A stretch of 64,000 bases of DNA from Streptococcus sanguinis. GTDB lineage: Bacteria; Bacillota; Bacilli; Lactobacillales; Streptococcaceae. The notes below the pieces were generated by a model, which worked only from the letters and a program-made list of their open reading frames with translations, did no database searches and was not told where the DNA came from. The DNA is taken from assembly GCF_003943735.1 (NCBI RefSeq), contig NZ_RJMV01000001.1, positions 355,552-419,551 on the forward strand, written 5' to 3'. This document shows positions 53,827 to 60,537 of this stretch, in pieces; position 1 is the stretch's first letter, and each line of letters starts with the position of its first letter. A program made the translations under genes and the position numbers.

Positions 53827-54444
53827 TCACTGCTTCCAATCTTGCTTTTTCAAGAACAGACTGATGCAGACTCCTAGGATAAGGTAGAAAGTGACAAAGG
53901 TAAGACTGGCTGCCAGACTGGTCGGATATGGAAAGATCTTGCCCATAGGAAAAAGAATATTAGATAGAAATCCAAGGGGAACAAAGAGCAAGAATAAAAT
54001 CAAGGCCAGCTTAACCTGAAAAGAAGGTCTTACCTCGGATAGATTGCGGCCCGTTCCCCACACCAGCAGCCCTACTCCCTGAACGATCAGCACCGGCGTT
54101 AGCAAGATACTGATCTTGAGAAAATCAGCTAGGATAATGGAGAGGATGATGCCCAGACCGATAAAGCCAAGAGAGAGCTGATAGCAAATATTGCTGGCTA
54201 TTCTCCTGTGCTTGATTGACTGCTCTTCCTCTTTCTGTACTACAGGCTCAATTCCCTTGAGCAGATAGTCTGTGGTCACCGCAAAATAGTCACTCATGGA
54301 AATGATCTTATCCAAATCAGGCATACTCTGCTCGCTCTCCCACTTGGAAACTGCCTGTCTGGACACACCGAGTTGGTCGGCTAGCCCCTCCTGCGAAATG
54401 CCCCGCGCTTTCCGCAGGTACTGGATTCTGTCTGATAGATTCAT
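53827..54444 (-). CDS. XRE-family regulator with membrane domain
   Basis: 205 aa. N-terminal helix-turn-helix (MNLSDRIQYLRKARGISQEGLADQLGVSRQAVSKWESEQSMPDLDKIISMSDYFAVTTDYLL) followed by four membrane helices (~85-105, 108-130, 145-165, 175-198). This Cro/C1-HTH plus integral membrane layout is common beside Firmicute ABC exporters. The target is unknown, but the gene converges on ABC operon 3. Its own promoter lies at 54498-54526. Confidence 0.88.
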   Translation of the reverse strand: MNLSDRIQYLRKARGISQEGLADQLGVSRQAVSKWESEQSMPDLDKIISMSDYFAVTTDYLLKGIEPVVQKEEEQSIKHRRIASNICYQLSLGFIGLGIILSIILADFLKISILLTPVLIVQGVGLLVWGTGRNLSEVRPSFQVKLALILFLLFVPLGFLSNILFPMGKIFPYPTSLAASLTFVTFYLILGVCISLFLKKQDWKQ

Positions 54445-54497
54445 GGATTGTTTTACCTATTCTTTCTTATTTTTTATACTTTCTTTCATTGACACTT

Positions 54498-54526
54498 ATT
54501 ATAGCACAAGGCGGAGAGACTGCAAA
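54498..54526 (-). promoter_or_regulatory. Promoter of the XRE gene
   Basis: Minus-strand -10 TATAAT (54498-54503) and a weak -35 TTTGCA (54521-54526), 17 bp apart. A GACT/AGTC inverted repeat spans the -35. Confidence 0.45.
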
Positions 54527-54553
54527 GTCTGATTGTCACCTCTTCATAAAATG

Positions 54554-55384
54554 CTAGACTTCTTCTTTAGATGGAAGAGCTTTTTCCTCCCTATCCGTCC
54601 GATACCAGAGATAGATACTATAAAGTGTCAGGAGAATCACACCTCCAAAGTAAAAGAAGGGATTAACTTGAGAGAAATCCAAATTGTTAGCTTGAGCTAT
54701 TCCAACAAAAGTCGGGATGAGAGTGTTGGAGAGTGCATGAAAGATGTTACAAGCAAGGACAGACTGGGTCTTCTTATACAGAGCTGCAAGCCAAAAAGAT
54801 AGAAGGATACTGAAAATGATAAAAACTGAGAACAGATCCTGGCTTCGATCATAAAAGCGATCGTAAAACCAGAGAGGGATATGCCAGATGGCCCAAATAA
54901 TACCGGTCATCAAGGTAGAGACAAAGAAAGAAAACTTTTTCTCTAAGGCTGGCTGTAGGAAGCCGCGCCAGCCAAATTCTTCAATCCCGCCCGATAGGAC
55001 AATACAATAGATAAAAAACCAAGGAAATCTTACTAAAGCGCCATCTACCAGCTTGCCGCCAGAAGCTAGAGCATAGAAGGCGGTCAGACCGCCACCATAG
55101 ATTAGCAAGTAGAGCCAGGTCTCTTTCTTGCCTGAAAAGAGATAGGAGCAAATGGCCTTGAAGCCTTTCTTTTTCAGTACGATCAGGCTAGCCAGCATAG
55201 GCCCAAACATAGCAATACCATTTAGAATAGCTTCAAGAGCAAGATAGGCTGTAGGTGGACTGTCTGGCCAAAGTTTTTTGAGGATGATGTCCAGCAGCCA
55301 GAATCCCCATGTCCAGCCGAAGTTCCAAGCCAGAAACGGCAAAATTAGTTTTGGTTGTGGTTTGATAGTTGTTTCTGTATTCAT
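54554..55384 (-). CDS. CPBP-family intramembrane protein 1
   Basis: 276 aa, about eight membrane helices. CPBP/Abi motifs: GGIEEFGWRGFLQPALEKKF (EExxxR, Glu135-Glu136-Arg140), IIWAIWHIPLWFYD (His) and NIFHALSNT (His/Asn). Family members act as CAAX-type proteases or bacteriocin self-immunity proteins. Collinear over its whole length with the CPBP protein at 57825, so the two are paralogues flanking the two-component system. AAGGAGG before ATG. Its upstream region has no heptad array. Confidence 0.87.
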   Translation of the reverse strand: MNTETTIKPQPKLILPFLAWNFGWTWGFWLLDIILKKLWPDSPPTAYLALEAILNGIAMFGPMLASLIVLKKKGFKAICSYLFSGKKETWLYLLIYGGGLTAFYALASGGKLVDGALVRFPWFFIYCIVLSGGIEEFGWRGFLQPALEKKFSFFVSTLMTGIIWAIWHIPLWFYDRFYDRSQDLFSVFIIFSILLSFWLAALYKKTQSVLACNIFHALSNTLIPTFVGIAQANNLDFSQVNPFFYFGGVILLTLYSIYLWYRTDREEKALPSKEEV

Positions 55385-55501
55385 GAGAATACCTCCTTAT
55401 AATATAATTAAACTCAAGTTTTTAATCCAAATCTTCAAAGACAGCGACTCGTTCATTCCGAAATCAAAAACTTGGCTTCTGCTTTCAGATTAACAAAAAA
55501 A

Positions 55502-55524
55502 CCAGTTGCCTTTCTAGCGACTGG
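55502..55524 (-). terminator. Minus-strand terminator in the CPBP-kinase gap
   Basis: CCAGTcGC / GCaACTGG stem with a TAGAAAG loop and a run of seven T. Confidence 0.7.
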
Positions 55525-55696
55525 ACTTGGAATAAAGAAAAAATCTAGTTGCTTTTTGAGTGATTGAACTTGGAATCATTGTCAACTGTCAGTTGCAAGT
55601 CAGTTATATCAAGGGTTTAGAGCAGTTGGCTGATTTTTCACTTTGACTGTTAAAATGACCTCGCTGATATGACTTGCTTTTCAAATCACAAAACAA

Positions 55697-55719
55697 AAAG
55701 GCATCTTTATCATGCCTTT
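55697..55719 (-). terminator. RR-HK operon terminator
   Basis: AAAGGCAT-7 nt-ATGCCTTT followed by TTGTTTTGTG on the minus strand, 120 bp after the kinase stop. Confidence 0.6.
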
Positions 55720-55839
55720 CTTCGACTTAATCTAAAAACAAACCTCCGCCAATTCAAAAATTAGCTTAGGTTTTTTGAGCGGATTTTGAGACTAGCTGAT
55801 AGAGCTGAGCCTTCCTTATTTTGCTTTTTCAAGTCTTTT

Positions 55840-56715
55840 TTACAAAGTCACAGCTAGTTCAAACCAGTCGTCCTCGGCTTTCATTGTCAAGTCTCCGCCT
55901 AGGATTTCGACTAACTGCTGGGTGATGTAGAGCCCCAGCCCTGAAGACTCCTCGCTGCTGGATAGATTTTCTGAGTAAAAGCGATTGGTCAGCTTATCCA
56001 GATATTGGATAGGCTGCTGGACGATATTTTTGACGGTAAAGATACAGTGCTCGCCGTCTTTTTTCAGCGAAATGCTAGCGGCCTTACGACCGTGCTTGAG
56101 GACATTGCTTATCATATTTTGGACAATACGCTCAAGAATTTCTGGGTCTGTCTCTAACTCTAGACCTTCAGCTAACTCTACCTGCAAGTCAATCTGGGCT
56201 TTCTGGAAGGCGTCATAATAGGTAAAAAGCTGCTGGGTTACCAGCTGAGATATATCTGTCGGCTGGACATTGGCCCTTATGGCCCCCTCCATCAGCCGGC
56301 GGTACTCCATCAAGGCTTCCAGCCGTTTGGATACCATTCCCAGACTATCTGCAATTTTGATTAACTGCTGACTTTCCTGACTATCATCCTTCAGCAGCTG
56401 CTGGGTATAGCCGCTAGCAATGGTCAGAGGGGTGCGGATATCATGGGCAATATTACTGATAGCCATATCCAGCGTCTTCTTTTCCTGCTGGACAACAAAG
56501 GTCGTCTTATCTAGCTCCCGAAAGAGCAACTCTGCTTCCTCTGTCAACTCCAAAATACTGGGGGCATGAGCAGCAGGAGCCAGACGATTCTGGCTCCCTG
56601 TCTGTCGCTTCCGACGAATCTGCTGTGCCACATCCTTGACCGCCAGATGATAGCGTATGAAACCAATAGCCAGAAACAGACTGATAAGGGCAAATAAAAT
56701 GACTAACACCAACAT
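55840..56715 (-). CDS. Sensor histidine kinase without extracellular domain
   Basis: 291 aa from MLVLVILFALISLFLAIGF, preceded by AAGGAGGACTGAT; the longer start at 56739 overlaps the response regulator. A single N-terminal transmembrane helix (2-20) leads straight into a coiled linker. The H-box SNIAHDIRTPLTIASGYT has phosphoacceptor His91. N-box RIVQNMISNVLKHG and G-box SSGLGLYITQQLVEILGG follow. With no periplasmic loop, the signal must come through the membrane or a partner protein. Encoded directly after the response regulator. Confidence 0.92.
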   Translation of the reverse strand: MLVLVILFALISLFLAIGFIRYHLAVKDVAQQIRRKRQTGSQNRLAPAAHAPSILELTEEAELLFRELDKTTFVVQQEKKTLDMAISNIAHDIRTPLTIASGYTQQLLKDDSQESQQLIKIADSLGMVSKRLEALMEYRRLMEGAIRANVQPTDISQLVTQQLFTYYDAFQKAQIDLQVELAEGLELETDPEILERIVQNMISNVLKHGRKAASISLKKDGEHCIFTVKNIVQQPIQYLDKLTNRFYSENLSSSEESSGLGLYITQQLVEILGGDLTMKAEDDWFELAVTL

Positions 56716-56716
56716 A

Positions 56717-57397
56717 TCAGTCCTCCTTGAGCCGGACACCCAGTCCCCAAACAGTCTCTATGTATTCCTCTGTTGGGTCCAACTGAGCCAGTTTCTTACG
56801 TAGGTTGCTGAGGTGAGTATTCAGGGTATTATCCCCAGGCAGATAGCTCTCTTCCCAGACCTGCTCAAAGAGCTCTTCCTTGGTGTAGATCTTCTTGGGA
56901 TGACGAAGCAAGAGCTGGAGGATATGATATTCTTTCTTGCTCAGACGGACGCTTTTCTCACCGCAGGCCGCCTCAAAGGTAGCCTTGAGCAGACGAATAT
57001 TTTTAAAGGACTGGCCTTCTTCTTCGCCAGCCAAAGTCTGCTGGCTGCGCAGCTGCACGGTGATACGGGCAAAAACCTCATCCAGATTGAAAGGTTTGAC
57101 GATATAATCATTAGCACCATTCAGCAGGTACTGGCTAACCAGCGCTTTCTCACCAAGGGCTGTCAGCATAACCACTGGCACCGTAGCATTGCTGCTGCGA
57201 ATTTCCCTCAACACTTCATCGCCATTCTTCCCCGGCAGCATGATATCCAAAAGGACCAAATCAATCTCCTCCCGCTCAAACAGCGAAATGCCCTCTGTCC
57301 CCGAATAGGCAGAATAAACCGTGTGTTCCTTCTGAAAAAGTTCTTTTAGAATTTCATGAATATCACTATTGTCTTCGATGAGTAAAATATGAGCCAT
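56717..57397 (-). CDS. OmpR-family response regulator
   Basis: 226 aa from MAHILLIEDNSDIHEILKEL (GGAGG 9 bp upstream). Receiver domain with Asp9, phosphoacceptor Asp51 (LVLLDIMLPGKNG), Thr79 and Lys101 (VKPFN). C-terminal winged helix with KEYHILQLLLRHPKKIYTKEELFEQVWEESYLPGDNTLNTHLSNLRKKL and GLGVRL. First gene of the RR-HK operon, driven by a constitutive-looking promoter. The best candidate to bind the four heptad arrays, since OmpR-type dimers recognise tandem repeats one helical turn apart. Confidence 0.93.
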   Translation of the reverse strand: MAHILLIEDNSDIHEILKELFQKEHTVYSAYSGTEGISLFEREEIDLVLLDIMLPGKNGDEVLREIRSSNATVPVVMLTALGEKALVSQYLLNGANDYIVKPFNLDEVFARITVQLRSQQTLAGEEEGQSFKNIRLLKATFEAACGEKSVRLSKKEYHILQLLLRHPKKIYTKEELFEQVWEESYLPGDNTLNTHLSNLRKKLAQLDPTEEYIETVWGLGVRLKED

Positions 57398-57428
57398 AAA
57401 CACTCGCCTCCAGAAATTTCCTATCACT

Positions 57429-57457
57429 AGTGTAGCAAGGATAAGAGGCTAAGTCAA
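57429..57457 (-). promoter_or_regulatory. RR-HK promoter
   Basis: Minus-strand -35 TTGACT (57452-57457) and -10 TACACT (57429-57434), 17-bp spacer. Confidence 0.7.
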
Positions 57458-57481
57458 TAAAAGATGGACTATTCGAAAAAC

Positions 57482-57535
57482 TTTAGAAATATTTTAGAAT
57501 TACTTGAAGGATATTTGAGAATCGGACTTTAAAAT
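57482..57535 (+). promoter_or_regulatory. Heptad-array promoter D (small ORF/CPBP/hydrolase operon)
   Basis: TTTAGAA (57482), TTTAGAA (57493), TTGAAGG (57504), TTGAGAA (57515), all 11 bp apart; -10 TAAAAT at 57530, 15 bp after the start of the fourth heptad. Lies between the RR gene and the divergent small ORF. Confidence 0.8.
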
Positions 57536-57579
57536 AGAAAGAAATAAGAAATGTATGTGCTATAAAAAGGAGGCTTAAT

Positions 57580-57639
57580 ATGTTTAAAATTTTTTGCAAA
57601 ATCATTTTTAGAAGTATCACTTTCGCCCTTGAGGGCTAA
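57580..57639 (+). CDS. Putative 19-residue peptide
   Basis: ATG preceded by AAAAAGGAGGCTTAAT, one of the best ribosome-binding sites in the window, encoding MFKIFCKIIFRSITFALEG, a short cationic hydrophobic peptide. It is the first translatable frame after heptad-array promoter D. It could be a true peptide, a leader peptide, or the broken start of the longer frame described at 57580-57811. Confidence 0.35.
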   Translation: MFKIFCKIIFRSITFALEG

Positions 57640-57811
57640 AGAAAAAGGAGACTCGCATGAAAAAATTGATTTGACTGATTCTTTTATCAAGCTTAAGGTC
57701 AAGGATTTTTCAACAAGAGCTGAAGTGCAAATGCCGTCTTTTATACAGAGTACAGCTAAACGAAGCAAAAAATCAATGACCTTATCAGAGTACAAAAATC
57801 AAACCATTTAA
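57580..57811 (+). pseudogene. Possible frameshifted gene
   Basis: The +1 frame relative to the ATG at 57580 is open from 57566 to a TAA at 57809-57811 and reads as a plausible hydrophilic protein (HEKIDLTDSFIKLKVKDF..., MTLSEYKNQTI). Removing one base in the A/T run at 57586-57594 would join it to the strong start and give about 76 aa. A second ribosome-binding site and ATG at 57657 opens only MKKLI in the third frame. Decayed gene, sequencing error in a homopolymer, or programmed shift cannot be told apart here. Confidence 0.3.
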
Positions 57812-57824
57812 AGGAGAAAATCCT

Positions 57825-58637
57825 ATGACTAATAAAACAAGAATAGAACCACAACCAAAACTAGTCTGGCCGTTCCTAGCCTGGAACTTCGGCTGGACTT
57901 GGGGATTTATGTTGCTAGCTATCATTCTCAAAAATCTCTGGCCGGAAAATCCACCTATACTCTATCTGGCTCTGGAAGGCCTCCTAACGAGTTTCAGTAT
58001 GTTCGGACCGGTGATAGCAAGCCTAATCGTGCTGAAAATAAAAGGCTTCAAAGCCATCTGTTCCTTTATCTTCTCAAGCAAGAAAGGGACTTGGCTCTAT
58101 CTCCTATTCTTCAGTGGAGGTCTGGCTGTGACTTTTGCATTAGCTTCCGGAGGCAAGCTAGTAGACGGAGCTCTGCTTTCATTTATTGGATCCTTTATCT
58201 ACCTTATGACCTTGGCTGGTGGCATGGAAGAGCCTGGCTGGCGAGGCTTTCTGCAGCCGGCTTTGGAAAAGAAGTTCTCTATGTTTATCGCCTCCTCGAT
58301 AACCGGACTAGCTTGGGCTTGCTGGCATATTCCTCTCTGGTTTTATGACCGCTTTTATGATCGAAGTCAGGATCCCTTTCTAGTCTTTATCATTGTAAGT
58401 ATAGTCCAGTCCATCTGGTTTGCTGCACTGCATAAGAAGACGAAATCTGTCCTTGCCTGTATGATTTTCCATGCCCTACTAGATATTCTGATAGCAACGT
58501 TTGTCGGCATCAACCTAGCTGATAAGTTTGATTTCTCTCAGGTTAACTCCCTCATTTACCTTGGCGGCTTGGGTATTCTGACCCTTTACAGTATTTATCT
58601 CTGGTATCGGGCGGATAAGGAAGAGAAAAACGCATGA
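57825..58637 (+). CDS. CPBP-family intramembrane protein 2
   Basis: 270 aa, paralogue of the protein at 54554: shared PKLVWPFLAWNFGWTWGF start, GGMEEPGWRGFLQPALEKKF (Glu135-Glu136-Arg140), CWHIPLWFYDRFYDRSQDPF and MIFHALLD motifs. About eight membrane helices. Encoded downstream of heptad-array promoter D and upstream of two serine hydrolases. By family precedent it could be a self-immunity protein or a membrane protease. AAAGGAG before ATG. Confidence 0.87.
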   Translation: MTNKTRIEPQPKLVWPFLAWNFGWTWGFMLLAIILKNLWPENPPILYLALEGLLTSFSMFGPVIASLIVLKIKGFKAICSFIFSSKKGTWLYLLFFSGGLAVTFALASGGKLVDGALLSFIGSFIYLMTLAGGMEEPGWRGFLQPALEKKFSMFIASSITGLAWACWHIPLWFYDRFYDRSQDPFLVFIIVSIVQSIWFAALHKKTKSVLACMIFHALLDILIATFVGINLADKFDFSQVNSLIYLGGLGILTLYSIYLWYRADKEEKNA

Positions 58638-58738
58638 TAAAAAAATAAGAATAACCTAATTCTAAATTAAAAGGAGACTGCGCCGACTATCTGAACTCAG
58701 CTTATGTGAATACTTAAGTTGAACAGAAAGGAAATGCT

Positions 58739-60520
58739 ATGAAAAAAACATTTATTCTAACGCTTCTAACGATTATAACTCTAGGACTCTTCCGGCCAAT
58801 TACTGCATCGGCTGAGGAGTCTCAAAAGCTGCCATCTGGTATCGAACGTGACCTGATCAGCCAGAAAATCCAAGACTATGTCAAGGAACATGAAAAAACA
58901 ACAGCTGGCATGGAAACTGCTATCTTTGACAAGAATGGTACCATTTATCAAGGCAACTTTGGATACATGGATAAGGAAAAAGGCATTAAGGCTGATGATG
59001 ATAGCGTTTTTGAATGGGGCTCCGTAACCAAATTAACCATCTGGGTCTCTGTCATGCAGCTCTGGGAGCAAGGTAAGATTAACCTAGAAGAAGACATCCG
59101 CACCTATCTGCCAGAGGGCTTTCTTAAGAATCTCCGCTATGACAAACCTATCACCATGTTGGATCTGATGAGTCATCAGGCAGGATTCGATGAGGTAACC
59201 ATGTACCTACAAGAAGATAAAAGTATCGAAGAAATCCTTAAAGAACAACAACCTATTCAGTCTTTTGAACCCGGTACAGTCACAGCTTATTCAAATTACG
59301 GTGCTGGCTTGGCTGCTCTGATTGTCGAGCGGATCTCTGGTCAGACTTTTGCCGACTATGCCCATGAGCATATTTTCCAACCACTGGGCATGGATAAAAC
59401 GGCTATTTTGCCGGATCTATCAGACAATTCCTACGTTCAGAAAAAGCATCAAGAAACCAAAGGTTACGACACTAAAGGAAACTTACTGAGCAAGGACCAT
59501 TTCATCACTAGCATCTATCCTATCGGAGCGGCTACTGGCACCTTGAAAGACTTGGAGAAGTTCGCCCAAGCCCTGCTGGCTCGCAAGACGCTCTTTGAGC
59601 GCCCAGAGACCTGGAACACCCTCTATACTGCCAGTTCCACCTATCCTGACACGGATATCATCCGCAATGCTCATGGCTTTTGGGCCAACGAATACGGTAC
59701 TACTGTGTTAGGCCACGGCGGAAATACAGCTGGCGCTACTTCACGGATAATCTTGGACTTGGAACACGGTATCGGCTATGTCGTCATGACCAATCAAGGT
59801 ACAGAGCAAAATTATAATTTCCAAATGCCAGAGCTCGTCTTTGGACCGCGCAAAACGGCCAGCAAGGAAACCAAAGAGCAGTTCAGTCCAGGCTATTATC
59901 GCACTCTGCGTAACTTTAATCAAGGGCCTCTGGCTATCTTTAAAATGATTCCAGCCTCCGCAGACTACTTACAGGAACCATCTGACGATCAGCGATTGCC
60001 AAACAACTTCTGGACCATTTATCAGAGCCAAGGCAAGACCCGTATCGCAGTGGCTGTCGCAGACTATGAGAAAGTCTCTGACTTTGATTTCTTTAAAGAC
60101 TATGTTGTTCTAGGCTTTGCCGGACTTGGTATCATCTACGCCCTCGGCCTGCTCATCATCAGCCCGCTTCTAGGAGTCTATCGGCTTATCTTTCGCAAGA
60201 AACAAGACCAGCCAGACCGCACTTGGAAGGTCTGGAACCTCCTAACAGCTGTTGGTATTTTGGCTGTCCCAATCAATCTCTTTCTGCTATTCATGTCAGC
60301 AACTTCAGGAGATTTCAGCGAAATCGCTCAGTGGCGCTACATGCTCTTTGCTGCTTTGGGACTCCTGCTAACCGCAGCCGCTCTGTTACCTCTCTTCAGA
60401 AAGTCCAGAGAAAAGCTCAGCAAAGGCCGCCTCTTCCTGACGGCCATGACTAGTCTATCTGCCTTAGCAGTGACCGCTAATATCCTCTATTGGTCCCTCT
60501 ATCAGTGGTGGGTATTCTAA
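58739..60520 (+). CDS. Beta-lactamase-family serine hydrolase with C-terminal membrane domain 1
   Basis: 593 aa. Signal peptide 1-25 (MKKTFILTLLTIITLGLFRPITASA). Class C beta-lactamase/DD-peptidase-like domain (~35-375) with catalytic Ser95-x-x-Lys98 in GSVTK, YSN (184-186) and GHGGNTAG (HxG-type triad). The C-terminal ~150 residues hold four or five membrane helices after a basic loop (RKKQDQPDRTWKVWN). Extracellular catalytic domain anchored in the membrane. Substrate unknown; relatives include PBP4*, FmtA-like and peptide-inactivating enzymes. Fully paralogous to the next gene. Confidence 0.88.
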   Translation: MKKTFILTLLTIITLGLFRPITASAEESQKLPSGIERDLISQKIQDYVKEHEKTTAGMETAIFDKNGTIYQGNFGYMDKEKGIKADDDSVFEWGSVTKLTIWVSVMQLWEQGKINLEEDIRTYLPEGFLKNLRYDKPITMLDLMSHQAGFDEVTMYLQEDKSIEEILKEQQPIQSFEPGTVTAYSNYGAGLAALIVERISGQTFADYAHEHIFQPLGMDKTAILPDLSDNSYVQKKHQETKGYDTKGNLLSKDHFITSIYPIGAATGTLKDLEKFAQALLARKTLFERPETWNTLYTASSTYPDTDIIRNAHGFWANEYGTTVLGHGGNTAGATSRIILDLEHGIGYVVMTNQGTEQNYNFQMPELVFGPRKTASKETKEQFSPGYYRTLRNFNQGPLAIFKMIPASADYLQEPSDDQRLPNNFWTIYQSQGKTRIAVAVADYEKVSDFDFFKDYVVLGFAGLGIIYALGLLIISPLLGVYRLIFRKKQDQPDRTWKVWNLLTAVGILAVPINLFLLFMSATSGDFSEIAQWRYMLFAALGLLLTAAALLPLFRKSREKLSKGRLFLTAMTSLSALAVTANILYWSLYQWWVF

Positions 60521-60537
60521 TATGAAAGGAGCCAGCT

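Larger units (their letters stand above)
55385..55839. other. 455-bp intergenic region with three terminator-like hairpins
   Basis: Between CPBP 1 and the kinase gene I find no credible ORF. It holds, on the minus strand, a hairpin at 55697-55719 (AAAGGCAT/ATGCCTTT, T-rich tail) that can end the kinase transcript, and a second at 55502-55524 with a seven-T tail. A 31-bp imperfect direct repeat (55503-55533 and 55546-55576) is present. The CPBP 1 promoter probably lies within 55385-55435 (TTGGAT-17-TTATAT). Confidence 0.5.
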
